64,000 nt of DNA from Aquamicrobium defluvii (GCF_004363725.1 NZ_SNZF01000001.1:1-64000), one strand, 5' to 3'. Shown: positions 1 to 8,307, counted from the stretch's first letter. The notes: generated from the letters alone by a model not told the origin. A program made the numbers and translations.

Positions 1-258
1 AAAGGTGGCACCCCACGCATCGTCGCCACCGGCATGTGGGGACGCGACGAGGCCGAAACGCTCAAGCGGCTCGATGCCTGGAACCGACCGATCCATCGGG
101 TGCGCGGCCGCATCGAGAAGATCTTCGGCACATGGAAGCGAAGCTACGGTCTGCGCCGTATGCGATGGAGAGGACTGGCCAAGGCTTCCGTCCAGGTCCT
201 TCTCACCGCCGTCGCATACAACCTCAGGCGTAGTCTGACTATCCTCGCCGCAATGTGA
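1..258 (+). pseudogene. IS5-family transposase, C-terminal remnant (cut by the window edge)
   Basis: The open frame runs in from the left edge and ends at TGA 256-258. The last ~50 residues contain RPIHRVRGRIEKIFGTWKR followed by a VAYNLRR segment. This is the typical end of an IS5-type DDE transposase: an R-x-R-x-E-x-x-F-G helix carrying the final catalytic Glu, then a conserved Tyr-Asn-Leu. The upstream part lies outside the window, so I cannot tell a complete insertion sequence from a fragment. No clear terminal inverted repeat is visible in the 160 bases after the stop. The remnant is the only transposase sequence in the window. Confidence 0.7.
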
Positions 259-420
259 CGGACGTCAAACCCGAAAGCGCGACGCATTTCAGGCAGGGGC
301 CGACCGGAAACCTTCGCGCACAAACAGCACCAGCAATGCTGAAAAATCTACAAAATCAATCGGAAAGCACTACCCGCGCACAGGTCTCATGAGTGCCGCA
401 AAGCGTGAAACGGGAAGCGA

Positions 421-448
421 AAAGGCCGGGCTTGAAGCCCGGCCTTTC
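421..448. terminator. Bidirectional Rho-independent terminator-like hairpin
   Basis: A perfect GGCCGGGCTT/AAGCCCGGCC-type stem with a tiny loop is flanked by A-runs on the left and a short T-run on the right. It can act on both strands. On the minus strand it lies about 60 bases after the stop of the 28-residue peptide gene; on the plus strand it is about 160 bases after the transposase remnant. Confidence 0.7.
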
Positions 449-504
449 TCGTAAACTCTGTTTTCAGATACTGGGTTTCGGTTACTGGCCTACCGCTCAG
501 GCGG

Positions 505-591
505 TCAGGGCAGGACGCCTATGATCAGGGCGCCAACGAATGCGAAAGCGGCGCAAAAGATCAATGCGTTGATCGGCCTTGTAAGTCCCAT
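505..591 (-). CDS. Small single-span membrane peptide (28 aa)
   Basis: The gene is too short for ordinary gene callers. The minus strand shows a strong Shine-Dalgarno (AGGAGG, about 7 bases before ATG 591-589), an 87-base frame and a TGA stop at 507-505. The product starts MGLTRPINALIF and continues as one hydrophobic stretch (about residues 8-27, AFAFVGALIIGVLP at the end), so it should be a single-pass inner-membrane peptide. A terminator-like hairpin follows at 421-448. I do not recognise a named family. The combination of optimal ribosome binding site, membrane-helix composition and its own terminator argues that it is translated, but no function can be given from the sequence. Confidence 0.6.
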   Translation of the reverse strand: MGLTRPINALIFCAAFAFVGALIIGVLP

Positions 592-858
592 GGATAGCCT
601 CCTTCTGAAAAGCTATTCAGGGAATCTAGAAATATTCGGCGTCGGCACAAGCGAAAATTTTGCTGCATTGCGGCGGATTTGTGGAGCGCTTTATGCTTCC
701 GCGTTGAAATCGCAGGGTAAAATCCATTTCATCTTTGTGCATAAATTGTGACGGGCCGGAGGCTCAGGCTGCGAAACGCCCATGCCGCCGGCGTGCGGCG
801 CTGGCTACCGCTTCCGGCGTACATGGCGCGGCGGCTAACGGATTCGAGGCGGGCGGCC

Positions 859-2034
859 TCACAGGGAGGAAAGAAGTCCGGCTGTCGGCCATCCGTCGGC
901 GGGGATGCCAAGGCGCAACTGCTCCTGCCGCACGGCCTCGCGCGTGTTGGTGCCGAGGATGCCGTCCACATTGCCGACATCATAGCCGCGGGCCTGAAGC
1001 TTGCGCTGCAAATCCTTCATCTGCTCCATGCCGAGGCCGGGCTCCGGAGAGCGCGGATCGTAGGCCGGCGCGCCGTCGAGACGGGTGGCGAGGACGGCCG
1101 CGGTCAGCGCGTAGGTGAAGGACTGGTTCCACTTCAGGTAGATTTCGAAATTGTCGTAGGTGAGGAAGGCGGGACCCTTGCGGCCCATCGGCAGGGCGAG
1201 CCCGGCGGTCTGGCCGTTGTCAGCCAGCGGGCTGCCGTCGCGGCGGGTGACGCCCCACATGTTCCACTGGGACATGGGCAGCTTGTTGGTGCGGCTGGTC
1301 TCTTCCCAGGGCAGGTTGTCGGGGATGCGGACCTCCTCGATCCAGGGCTGGCCGGGAACCCAGCCGCGCGACTGGATCTTCTTGGCCGTGGTCATGATGG
1401 CGTCCGGGGCGCTGTTGCGCAGGTCCACGATGCCGTCATTGTCGCCGTCGACACCGTTGTTGAGGTAGTCGGCCGGCAGGATCTGGGTCTGGCCGATCTC
1501 GCCCGCCCATGCACCCTTCACCTCGGCGGGCAGGACGCCACGGTCGATCAGCGTCAGCAGCGGCACCAGATGCGGGCGGAAGAGCTGCGGACGGCGGCAG
1601 TCGTGCGCCAGTGTCACCAGCGCGTTCAGGGTGGGGAAATCGCCCTGCACCGCGCCGAAATCGGTTTCCAGCGCCCAGAAGGCGGTGATGACGGACGCCG
1701 GCGCGCCATATTCCTGCTCGGCCCGGTCGAAGACGGAGGCGTATTTGCGCATGTTGGCGGCACCGTGCTTCAGCCGGTATTCCGAGATCATGCGTCCCGA
1801 AAATTCGATGAAGGTCTGCGAGAAAACGCCCTGCGAACGGTCGCGGGCGAGAACGCGCGTGTCGATGTCGGCGCCTTCCAGTGCGCGCAGGCCGCTCTCG
1901 CCGACGCCGGCGGCGCGCGCCTCCCCGGCCACACCCTGCTTCCACGTCTCGAAATCGATGCCGCATTCCTGGGCGACGGCGGCTCCGGGCAATGCCGCCA
2001 GCAGCGTGGCAATGGCAAGAATACGCGCTCGCAT
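859..2034 (-). CDS. Lytic murein transglycosylase, MltB/SLT_2 type, with C-terminal peptidoglycan-binding domain
   Basis: The product (391 aa) cleaves the MurNAc-GlcNAc glycosidic bond of peptidoglycan in the periplasm and leaves 1,6-anhydromuramyl ends. Residues 1-21 form a cleavable signal peptide (LLAALPGAAVAQ). Residues ~25-320 are the MltB-type catalytic domain, with Glu123 in WALETDFG matching the catalytic Glu of the family and the EIGQTQILPADYLN segment downstream. Residues ~331-391 are a PG_binding_1 repeat (DLQRKLQARGYDVGNVDGILG). The start at 2034 has GGAAGGAC upstream; a longer frame to 2097 would bury the signal peptide. The next gene on this strand, upstream, is another muramidase. 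Confidence 0.92.
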   Translation of the reverse strand: MRARILAIATLLAALPGAAVAQECGIDFETWKQGVAGEARAAGVGESGLRALEGADIDTRVLARDRSQGVFSQTFIEFSGRMISEYRLKHGAANMRKYASVFDRAEQEYGAPASVITAFWALETDFGAVQGDFPTLNALVTLAHDCRRPQLFRPHLVPLLTLIDRGVLPAEVKGAWAGEIGQTQILPADYLNNGVDGDNDGIVDLRNSAPDAIMTTAKKIQSRGWVPGQPWIEEVRIPDNLPWEETSRTNKLPMSQWNMWGVTRRDGSPLADNGQTAGLALPMGRKGPAFLTYDNFEIYLKWNQSFTYALTAAVLATRLDGAPAYDPRSPEPGLGMEQMKDLQRKLQARGYDVGNVDGILGTNTREAVRQEQLRLGIPADGWPTAGLLSSL

Positions 2035-2160
2035 GGTGTCCTTCCAGCTTCGACGAGATTTTTTTGGCTGCGCCTGTGATGAGCGCGCTATGGCCATGAC
2101 TTATGTCGAAAACCGGGCAAGACCATAGCCACGCCCATCAATGCGATCGGCTTCAGCCTG

Positions 2161-2967
2161 TCAACGGGTGTTCTGCCGCAGCCAGTTGTGCCAGGCGGCC
2201 TGTGTTCCGTTGAACACGTTTATGTCGGCCTTGCCCTTGATTCCGGGCACGATGCCGGTGCCGGTATATTGCCAGAAGGTGAAGGGGTGCGGGCCGTAGC
2301 GGCTGGACGGATGGCCCGCGACCGAGCGCAGCCAGTACGGATATCCGTGGAATGTGGCCAGCTTGTTGTCGTCGAAGAAGTCGATCGACGTGTAGATGAT
2401 CGGCTTCTTGCCGTAGTGGTTTTCGATGGTCTTCAGGAAGATCGACATTTCCGTGCGCACCGTCTCCGGCGGCGGGCGCAGCTTGCAGGTGGGGGATTGG
2501 GGGTTCCACTCCATGTCGAGGACCGGCGGCAGCGCCGACGGATCCTTCGGAACGTTCTGGATGAACCAGCGCGCCTGCTCAACCGCCGGGCGGCAGAAAT
2601 AATAGAAATGATAAGCGCCGCGCGGCACGCCGGCAGCCCTGGCGCCGCGCCAGTGCTCGTGAAAATAATCGTCCACCCGGTCGCCGCCTTCCGTCGCCTT
2701 GATGAAGGCGAATGAGATGCCGGAGGCTTTGACCTGCGCCCAGTCGACCGACGTCTGGTATTTCGAGACGTCGGTGCCGTGCACCGCGTAGTGCCACGGG
2801 GCGGCGCCCTGCCAGTCGTGCGGATCGCTGTCGCCGAAGCGCGGGGCCTTGCCGGTGGCGCCGGAAGGCGCCGCTGCCGGGGACACGCTGGCAGGCACCA
2901 TGTCTTCGAGCGTGGTGGAGCAGGCGCCGAGCAGAGCCAGTCCGAATAGGAACGCAAGTCGGCGCAT
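2161..2967 (-). CDS. GH25-family lysozyme (muramidase) lipoprotein
   Basis: The product (268 aa) is a predicted N-acetylmuramidase anchored as a lipoprotein: lipobox LLGAC with Cys16, then a Ser/Ala/Pro linker. The GH25 domain starts at HGTDVSKYQ (Asp66) and carries FAFIKATEG, RGAYHFYYF and VLDMEWN, where Asp151 and Glu153 match the catalytic D-x-E pair of the family. The C-terminal FWQYTGTG is also typical of GH25. The start at 2967 is preceded by GGGGAGA. Its role is probably wall remodelling or recycling, since the neighbouring genes also cut peptidoglycan. The 180-base intergenic space to the divergent hydrolase gene should hold both promoters. Confidence 0.9.
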   Translation of the reverse strand: MRRLAFLFGLALLGACSTTLEDMVPASVSPAAAPSGATGKAPRFGDSDPHDWQGAAPWHYAVHGTDVSKYQTSVDWAQVKASGISFAFIKATEGGDRVDDYFHEHWRGARAAGVPRGAYHFYYFCRPAVEQARWFIQNVPKDPSALPPVLDMEWNPQSPTCKLRPPPETVRTEMSIFLKTIENHYGKKPIIYTSIDFFDDNKLATFHGYPYWLRSVAGHPSSRYGPHPFTFWQYTGTGIVPGIKGKADINVFNGTQAAWHNWLRQNTR

Positions 2968-3148
2968 TGTTCTCCCCAAAAATGCAGTCACGGCGGCGCG
3001 GATGCCGGGGCCGCCTCCGCAGCATTGCCGCTTTCCCGGAATGTCCTTATCCCCGGTGATTGCCGAACATGGTTTATATTCGGTTGATGGCCCCCCGCAG
3101 AACCGCAACTATGGACGGAAATGTACGGCGAATCGAGGGGCGGGAGCG

Positions 3149-4546
3149 ATGCGGACAATCACGAGGCTGGCAAAGGGGCTGGCAAAGGGGCTGGCCGCGC
3201 TGGTGGCGGTCGCCGGCCTTGCGCTGTTCGGCTGGCTCTATGCCGCGCCGCCCGAACTGATCCGCGTCGGCTCCGGCTATGCCGCCAAGATCGTCTGCTC
3301 CAATGTCTTCATTGCCGGCCGCGACGCCCAACAGGTTCTTGAAGTGGATGTGCAGGCTCCCGGCCACCCGCTGCTGAAGCTGATGCGGGTTTCCGTGGAC
3401 AGCGAAGAAAAACTGGTGCGGGCCGGCCTGCTCGGCGTCCTCGGCCGGAGCACAGCCGTAGCGCGCGAAGGATTGGGCTGCGCGAATGTTCCCGACGGCG
3501 ATACGGGCAGGGCAAGGGCCGTGCAACTCGCCGATGCGCCCGCATCCGGCCAGTCTTCGCCAACCCTTTGGCCGCAAGGCGATCGGGTGGAAGCTGCGGC
3601 GGCGGAGGTCGCTGGCGTGCTTGCCGACGACAACCTTGCCGGCCAGGGGATGCGCGCCATCGTGGTGGTGCGCGACGGGCGCATTGTCGGCGAGCGATAC
3701 GGCGAGGGTTTTTCGCAAGCCACGCCGCTGCTCGGCTGGTCGATGTCCAAGACCGTGAATGCGGCCATCGTCGGCACGCTGGTGCGTGACGGCAGGATGT
3801 CGCTGGAGGATGCGCACCTGTTTCCCGCATGGGAGGGAGACGAGCGCGCCACCATCACCGTCGCCGACCTGATGGCCATGTCGAGCGGGCTCGCCTTCAA
3901 CGAGGACTACGGCACCGTGGCGGATGTGACCCGCATGCTCTACCTCGAGCCCGACATGGCGGGCTTTGCCGGCTCCCTGCCGCTTGTCGGGCCGGTTGGA
4001 GGTAGCTTCTCCTATTCCAGCGGAACGTCGCTTCTGCTGGCGCGGTTGTGGCAGGATGCGCTGGGCGATCCTCAGCAGGCGCTGCAATGGCCGCGAAGCG
4101 CGCTGTTTTCTCCGCTGGGCATGGACAGCGCGGTGATGGAGGCGGATGCAAGCGGCACATTCGTCGGCTCGTCCTACATCTACGCCACGGCGCGCGACTG
4201 GGCGCGCTTCGGCCAGTTCCTGTTGCAGGACGGCGTCTGGAACGGGAAGCAGATCCTGCCGCCGGGCTTCGTGTCGTGGATGCGAGAGCCCGCGCCGGCA
4301 TCGAACGGCATCTATGGCAAGGGCCAGCTTTGGCTGGAAGCGCCGGACGGCAACGGCCGCAGGATGGGCGTCCCCGCCGACACCTTCTGGTTCAAAGGCC
4401 ATGACGGACAGACCGTCGCGGTGATCCCGTCGCGGCGCATGGTGGTTGTGCGCATGGGGCTGACGCCAAGGGCTGTCGGCTACACACCGGAACTTCTGAT
4501 CTCGGCGCTGGTTGCAACGCTGAACCCACCCGGCGGGCCGGAGTGA
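3149..4546 (+). CDS. Serine hydrolase of the beta-lactamase/DD-peptidase fold (class C-like)
   Basis: The product (465 aa) has one N-terminal membrane anchor (about residues 12-31), then a class C beta-lactamase-like domain. The nucleophile motif S-M-S-K (Ser198-Lys201) sits in GWSMSKTVNAAI. A YSS motif follows in GSFSYSSGTS, and HDG in FKGHDGQT takes the place of the KTG box. These are hallmarks of the beta-lactamase-related serine hydrolase family (Pfam PF00144), whose members act on D-amino-acid peptides, esters or beta-lactams. The substrate cannot be read from sequence. The start at 3149 has GGGAG upstream. The codons for residues 7-14 form a 12-bp tandem repeat (LAKGLAKG). Confidence 0.85.
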   Translation: MRTITRLAKGLAKGLAALVAVAGLALFGWLYAAPPELIRVGSGYAAKIVCSNVFIAGRDAQQVLEVDVQAPGHPLLKLMRVSVDSEEKLVRAGLLGVLGRSTAVAREGLGCANVPDGDTGRARAVQLADAPASGQSSPTLWPQGDRVEAAAAEVAGVLADDNLAGQGMRAIVVVRDGRIVGERYGEGFSQATPLLGWSMSKTVNAAIVGTLVRDGRMSLEDAHLFPAWEGDERATITVADLMAMSSGLAFNEDYGTVADVTRMLYLEPDMAGFAGSLPLVGPVGGSFSYSSGTSLLLARLWQDALGDPQQALQWPRSALFSPLGMDSAVMEADASGTFVGSSYIYATARDWARFGQFLLQDGVWNGKQILPPGFVSWMREPAPASNGIYGKGQLWLEAPDGNGRRMGVPADTFWFKGHDGQTVAVIPSRRMVVVRMGLTPRAVGYTPELLISALVATLNPPGGPE

Positions 4547-4550
4547 GGCA

Positions 4551-4586
4551 ATTCCGGATTCAGGACAAATTCCGGATTCAGGACAA
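4551..4586 (+). repeat. 18-bp direct repeat, two adjacent copies
   Basis: The 18-base unit ATTCCGGATTCAGGACAA occurs twice head to tail just after the hydrolase stop codon. It is the only clear structure in the 409-base gap 4547-4955. The rest of that gap shows no convincing gene; a 26-codon frame at 4879-4959 lacks a ribosome binding site. The gap should contain the promoter of the lipoprotein gene at 4956. Confidence 0.8.
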
Positions 4587-4955
4587 GGGATTACGTCGCC
4601 TTTTGCAGATTTCGATTCCGGAACTTCGCGTGAATCCTCAATGCGACGGCCCTTTGCATTGTTCCTCGCAGCCCGGCTGTCGCGGATACGGAAATCCTTC
4701 GACGGAGCGGTAGGGCAGGCGGCGCGGAGATTCCGGGCCGGTGGGCAAGAGTTGCCACCGAAGCGGTCCGGCGTATTGTCCGCGCTCCGCAGGTTTTGCG
4801 AACGCTGCCGGGCCGGTGCGCGGCATGATGTGCCCGCCGACATGGCGCTGCCCCTGTTACAGAGCGAAACGCAACGTTATGAAACAGATAGCGGTTCTCG
4901 GCATTACATTCGCAACCGCCTGCAGAGGCGGGGGTGTTTGTAAGGAGACGAAAAT

Positions 4956-5207
4956 ATGAAGAAGCTCGTTCTTGCCTCTCTTTCCGCTCTGGCCCTGCTG
5001 GGTGTTGCCGCATGCAGCGACAGCGGTTCCGATGCCACCACCACCCAGAGCACGACGCCGCCGGCCGGCGAGCAGCCTATCACACCCGACAGCACGGCTC
5101 CGGCAACTCCCCCGGCGACGGACGGTTCGACCACGCAGAGCATCACGCCCCTTCCGGACGATGGCGGCTCGCAGACCGATCCTTCCACGCCCGCGCCTGC
5201 GGAATAA
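4956..5207 (+). CDS. Small Thr/Pro/Ser-rich lipoprotein (83 aa)
   Basis: A strong AAGGAG lies 10 bases before ATG 4956. The first 20 residues form a lipoprotein signal peptide ending in V-A-A-C (lipobox Cys20). The remaining 63 residues are low-complexity Thr, Pro, Ser, Asp and Gln, with repeated TTQS and ITP words and no predicted fold. Such proteins are probably outer-membrane tethered, flexible and fast evolving. I do not recognise a family. A strong terminator follows 20 bases after the stop, so the gene is monocistronic. Confidence 0.8.
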   Translation: MKKLVLASLSALALLGVAACSDSGSDATTTQSTTPPAGEQPITPDSTAPATPPATDGSTTQSITPLPDDGGSQTDPSTPAPAE

Positions 5208-5226
5208 GCTTTCGTCCCTGTTCCCC

Positions 5227-5253
5227 AAAGGGCCGGCACTGCCGGCCCTTTTT
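5227..5253 (+). terminator. Rho-independent terminator after the small lipoprotein gene
   Basis: An 11-bp perfect stem (AAAGGGCCGGC paired with GCCGGCCCTTT) with a 3-base loop runs into a T5 tract. It closes the transcript from 4956. Confidence 0.9.
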
Positions 5254-5347
5254 GCTGCCCGCGTTTCGGCAGCCCTTTTTTCGTCCAGATCGGCTGACAC
5301 GGAACGGTGTGCTTTCCTGTCGTCTCGAAAGATTCTAAACAGCCTTC

Positions 5348-6067
5348 ATGTCCATCTGGAACCGCATCGGCGATTTCATACAGCGCCTTTCCTCTTCCAC
5401 CGCGGCCGGTGTGGCCGACATGGCGGAAGCGGTGCGCACCCTGTTTGCCGGCGACCCGGAGTTGCGTCGGAAAGTGGCGTTTTCGGTCGCCATGATCGCG
5501 CTGTCGGCCAAGATGGCAAAGGCTGACGGCGTCGTCACGCAGGACGAGGTGCGAGCCTTTCAGGCAATCTTCGAGGTGCCGCCGCAGGAGACGCGCAACG
5601 TCGCGCGCCTCTACGATCTCGCTAGGCGGGATACGGCCGGTTTCGAGGTCTATGCCCAACAAATGGCGAGCCTGTGCGGAAGTGGCGGCCCCAATTGCAT
5701 GATGCTGGAGGACATACTCGACGGGCTGTTCCATATCGCGACGGCCGATGGCGTGCTGCACGAGCGCGAGGAGGGCTTCCTGCATCGGGTGGCCGAAATA
5801 TTCAGCATCGAGGAAGACCATTACCAGACGATCCTTTCCCGCCATGTCGAGCTTGGAAGTGCCGATCCCTATATTGTGCTCGGCATCGAGAAGGGGCAGC
5901 CGCTGGCAGAGGTGAAGAGGCACTACCGCAAGCTGGTCGCGGAAAACCACCCGGACCGGCTGATCGGCCGGGGCCTGCCGCAGGAATTCATCGCCATCGC
6001 CACCACGCGGCTGGCGGCGATCAACGCAGCCTACGAGATCATCGAGCGGAGCCTGCAGGCGGCATGA
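5348..6067 (+). CDS. DjlA-like co-chaperone (TerB-like domain plus J domain)
   Basis: The product (239 aa) has an N-terminal TerB/DjlA-type helical domain (about residues 35-160; acidic motifs KMAKADGVVTQDEV and HIATADGVLHEREE) and a C-terminal J domain with the HPD tripeptide at His201-Asp203 in RKLVAENHPDRLI. J domains stimulate the ATPase of DnaK. Unlike enterobacterial DjlA no N-terminal membrane span is evident, so this version is probably soluble. The stop overlaps the next start (ATGA at 6064-6067), which indicates translational coupling with the amidase. Confidence 0.88.
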   Translation: MSIWNRIGDFIQRLSSSTAAGVADMAEAVRTLFAGDPELRRKVAFSVAMIALSAKMAKADGVVTQDEVRAFQAIFEVPPQETRNVARLYDLARRDTAGFEVYAQQMASLCGSGGPNCMMLEDILDGLFHIATADGVLHEREEGFLHRVAEIFSIEEDHYQTILSRHVELGSADPYIVLGIEKGQPLAEVKRHYRKLVAENHPDRLIGRGLPQEFIAIATTRLAAINAAYEIIERSLQAA

Positions 6068-6828
6068 GCGGCTTCGCCCCCGACCATCCCGGAGCCGAGG
6101 TCAGGGTGTCGCCGAATTTCGGTCCGCGCCGCGACCGGCTGCGCCCGGACATGATCATCCTGCATTACACGGGCATGGAAAGCGGCCAGGCGGCGGAGGT
6201 GCGGCTGTGCGACGCCGAAAGCGAAGTGTCCTCGCATTACCTCGTGCATGAGGACGGCCATGTCGTGCAGATGGTGCGCGAAAGCGACCGTGCCTGGCAT
6301 GCCGGGAAAAGCTCCTGGCGCGGGCTCAACGACATCAACTCCGGCTCCATCGGCATAGAGATCGTCAATCCCGGCCATGAACTCGGATACCGCGCCTTTC
6401 CGGGGCGGCAGATCGATGCCGTCATCGCCCTGTGCAGGGGGATAACGGATCGCCACCGGGTGAGGCCCGAAAGAGTGCTCGCGCATTCCGATATCGCGCC
6501 CGGACGCAAGGTCGATCCGGGCGAGAAATTTCCGTGGAAACGCCTGTTCGAGGCCGGTATCGGTCATCTGGTGCCTGCCTCGCCGGTGCGGCCGGGGCCG
6601 GTGCTCAGGGAGGGCGATGCGGGGCCGGATGTCGAGAAAATGCAGTCGATGCTGGCGCTTTACGGCTACGGGGTGGAGATCACCGGCCTCTACGATGCGC
6701 AGACCCGTATCGTCGTCGAAGCCTTCCAGCGCCACTTCCGTCGCCGCATTGTTGACGGAATCGCGGATGGTTCCACTTTGCGAACCCTTGAGCGGCTTCT
6801 GGCTTCCGTGCCGCAAGGCTTTGAATAA
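6064..6828 (+). CDS. N-acetylmuramoyl-L-alanine amidase, AmpD/amidase_2 family
   Basis: The product (254 aa) is a zinc amidase that removes the peptide from (anhydro)muramic acid. The first zinc ligand is His34 in IILHYTGM. SSHYLVHEDGHVVQMV, RAWHAGKSSW and VLAHSDIAPGRKVDPGEKFPW (second His, Asp and the catalytic Lys region) follow in family order. A PG_binding_1 domain occupies about residues 185-250 (GPDVEKMQSMLALYGYGVE). There is no signal peptide, so it is likely a cytoplasmic AmpD-like recycling enzyme, although the peptidoglycan-binding domain leaves a periplasmic role open. It overlaps the djlA-like gene by 4 bases. Confidence 0.88.
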   Translation: MSGFAPDHPGAEVRVSPNFGPRRDRLRPDMIILHYTGMESGQAAEVRLCDAESEVSSHYLVHEDGHVVQMVRESDRAWHAGKSSWRGLNDINSGSIGIEIVNPGHELGYRAFPGRQIDAVIALCRGITDRHRVRPERVLAHSDIAPGRKVDPGEKFPWKRLFEAGIGHLVPASPVRPGPVLREGDAGPDVEKMQSMLALYGYGVEITGLYDAQTRIVVEAFQRHFRRRIVDGIADGSTLRTLERLLASVPQGFE

Positions 6829-7011
6829 TATATAATAAAATACTCTGCGTAATATAATGTAATTTTAATTGAACGGCTTCGCCTTTTTTGGCCCGGCATC
6901 TGCATTCACAGGAATGCCCGAGCCGATCGGATCTCCTCCCAAGTAATACCCGGTCGCATCCAATCCCAGGCATGCGCTGTTCTTCGCGTGCCCGACACTG
7001 AACAGGACCAA

Positions 7012-7629
7012 ATGAAGAAGTTGACCGTTTTTACGGCAGCTGTTGCTGTCGCTATGCTCACTGTTTCCGCCGGCACCGCGAGGGCGGATCGTTTCGATCC
7101 GCAACTGGGTGGACGCAGCCTCGTCGTCAAGAAGGAAGCCGAGGTCAGGAAGGCTGCCGCAAAGCCGGAAAAGGCGGCTTCCGGAAAGACATCGGGCAAA
7201 AAGGGAAAAAAGCGTCCGTCCAAAAAGGCCGCGGCTGCTTCGGGAACGCAATACTCCACTCTGATCAGCCAGTATGCGGCAAGCTATGGTGTGCCGGTTT
7301 CGCTGGCTCATGCCGTGATCAAGGTGGAGAGCAACTACCGTCCGAACGTGGTCGGTAGCGCGGGCGAAATAGGGCTGATGCAGATCAAGCCGTCCACCGC
7401 GCGCATGATGGGTTACAGCGGTTCGGCCAAAGGGCTGTTCCACCCCGAGACCAACATCAAATACGGCATGAAATATCTGGCCAAGGCGCATAGCCTGGGT
7501 GGCGGCACCACCTGCGGCACGATTCTCAAATACAATGCCGGACATGCCGCAAAGCGCATGAATCCGGTCTCTTCAGCCTATTGCAGCAAGGTGAAGGTGC
7601 ACATGGCTTCACTGACGCCCGCCAGTTGA
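7012..7629 (+). CDS. Lytic transglycosylase with SLT domain
   Basis: The product (205 aa) has a signal peptide (residues 1-25, ending ARA), a strongly basic Lys/Ala linker (about 40-78) and a C-terminal SLT goose-lysozyme-type domain. The domain carries the E-S pair (Glu106-Ser107 in VIKVESNYRP), GEIGLMQIKPSTA and KYNAGHA, which define the family 1 catalytic site. The start at 7012 has AGGA upstream. The 183 bases before it are unusually AT-rich for this window (6829-6870), which suits a promoter. It lies just upstream of rnpB on the same strand. Confidence 0.88.
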   Translation: MKKLTVFTAAVAVAMLTVSAGTARADRFDPQLGGRSLVVKKEAEVRKAAAKPEKAASGKTSGKKGKKRPSKKAAAASGTQYSTLISQYAASYGVPVSLAHAVIKVESNYRPNVVGSAGEIGLMQIKPSTARMMGYSGSAKGLFHPETNIKYGMKYLAKAHSLGGGTTCGTILKYNAGHAAKRMNPVSSAYCSKVKVHMASLTPAS

Positions 7630-7651
7630 TGAGGAAACGGGCGCTTTTCTG

Positions 7652-7680
7652 TTGCGTTTTGCTTGCGGAAGACCTTTATA
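7652..7680 (+). promoter_or_regulatory. rnpB promoter
   Basis: TTGCGT (7652-7657), a 17-base spacer and TTTATA (7675-7680) place a start at about 7687. This is exactly the first base of the P1 helix of the RNase P RNA, so the promoter and RNA end support each other. Confidence 0.65.
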
Positions 7681-7686
7681 CGCTCT

Positions 7687-8085
7687 GCCAGCCGGCCGGG
7701 CGGCCGCACCAGCATCAAGCCGAAAGGCTGCGGGTGAGGAAAGTCCGGGCTCCATGGAAACACGGTGCCGGCTAACAGCCGGCGGGGGTAACCCCAGGGA
7801 AAGTGCCACAGAAAGCAAACCGCCGCACTTCATGTGCGGCAAGGGTGAAAGGGTGGGGTAAGAGCCCACCGCGCGACCGGTAACGGAAGCGGCACGGTAA
7901 ACCCCACCGGGAGCAAGACCGAATAGGGGCGGTACAGAGGGGAAACCCTCGGGGCTGTTTCCGGCCCGCCGCCCGGGTAGGTTGCGTGAGGCGTCTGGCA
8001 ACAGGCGCCCAAGATGAATGGCCGCCACGTTTCCGCGCCGCAAGGTGCGGAGGCCATACAGAACCCGGCTTACAGGCCGGCTGGC
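7687..8085 (+). ncRNA. rnpB: RNase P RNA (class A)
   Basis: This is the catalytic RNA that trims the 5' ends of pre-tRNAs. The P1 helix is formed by 7687-7697 and 8075-8085, which are exact reverse complements (GCCAGCCGGCC). Diagnostic conserved core stretches are present: GAGGAAAGTCCGGGCTCC near the 5' end, AGGGTGAAA, GGTAAACCCC, and ACAGAACCCGGCTTACAGG next to the 3' end. The length of about 399 nt is normal for alphaproteobacteria. A good promoter lies immediately upstream. Confidence 0.97.
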
Positions 8086-8152
8086 ACCCTCGGCCTCCCG
8101 GCCGTTCCGGATCTGGGGCATCGCCTTTGCGGGGCATGTCGATGCCCGCTGC

Positions 8153-8299
8153 TCACACGAATACCATCACTCCCAGCGCCCCGATGACAATCAGGACAAG
8201 TCCGGCGACAAGCATCGGCATCAGCGTGCTGCCCTCGGCATCCCTGCCGCTTGCCTCCTCGCCGGACAATTCGACATGCCGGTGATCGCGGTTCGTCAT
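8153..8299 (-). CDS. Small tail-anchored membrane protein (48 aa)
   Basis: The frame runs from ATG 8299-8297 to TGA 8155-8153, with GGAGAAGG six bases upstream of the start. The product has a hydrophilic, acidic N-terminal half (MTNRDHRHVELSGEEASG) and a single C-terminal hydrophobic helix (about residues 26-48, rich in Val, Leu, Ile and Gly). This suggests a small inner-membrane protein with a cytoplasmic head. I do not recognise a family. A 35-bp palindrome sits directly upstream and is a candidate operator. It lies between rnpB (opposite strand) and another small envelope gene. Confidence 0.6.
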   Translation of the reverse strand: MTNRDHRHVELSGEEASGRDAEGSTLMPMLVAGLVLIVIGALGVMVFV

Positions 8300-8307
8300 G
8301 GCCTTCT

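Noticed and set aside
748..2079. Long plus-strand frame (443 codons) opposite the MltB-type gene
   Set aside because: It is the antisense shadow of a gene with clear family motifs. High GC gives long open antisense frames throughout the window (also near 3074-4843, 10793-12898, 31924-34224 and 43211-45349).
4879..4959. 26-codon frame overlapping the small lipoprotein start as ATGA
   Set aside because: It has no ribosome binding site, and its end is the Shine-Dalgarno region of the lipoprotein gene. A leader peptide is possible but unsupported.
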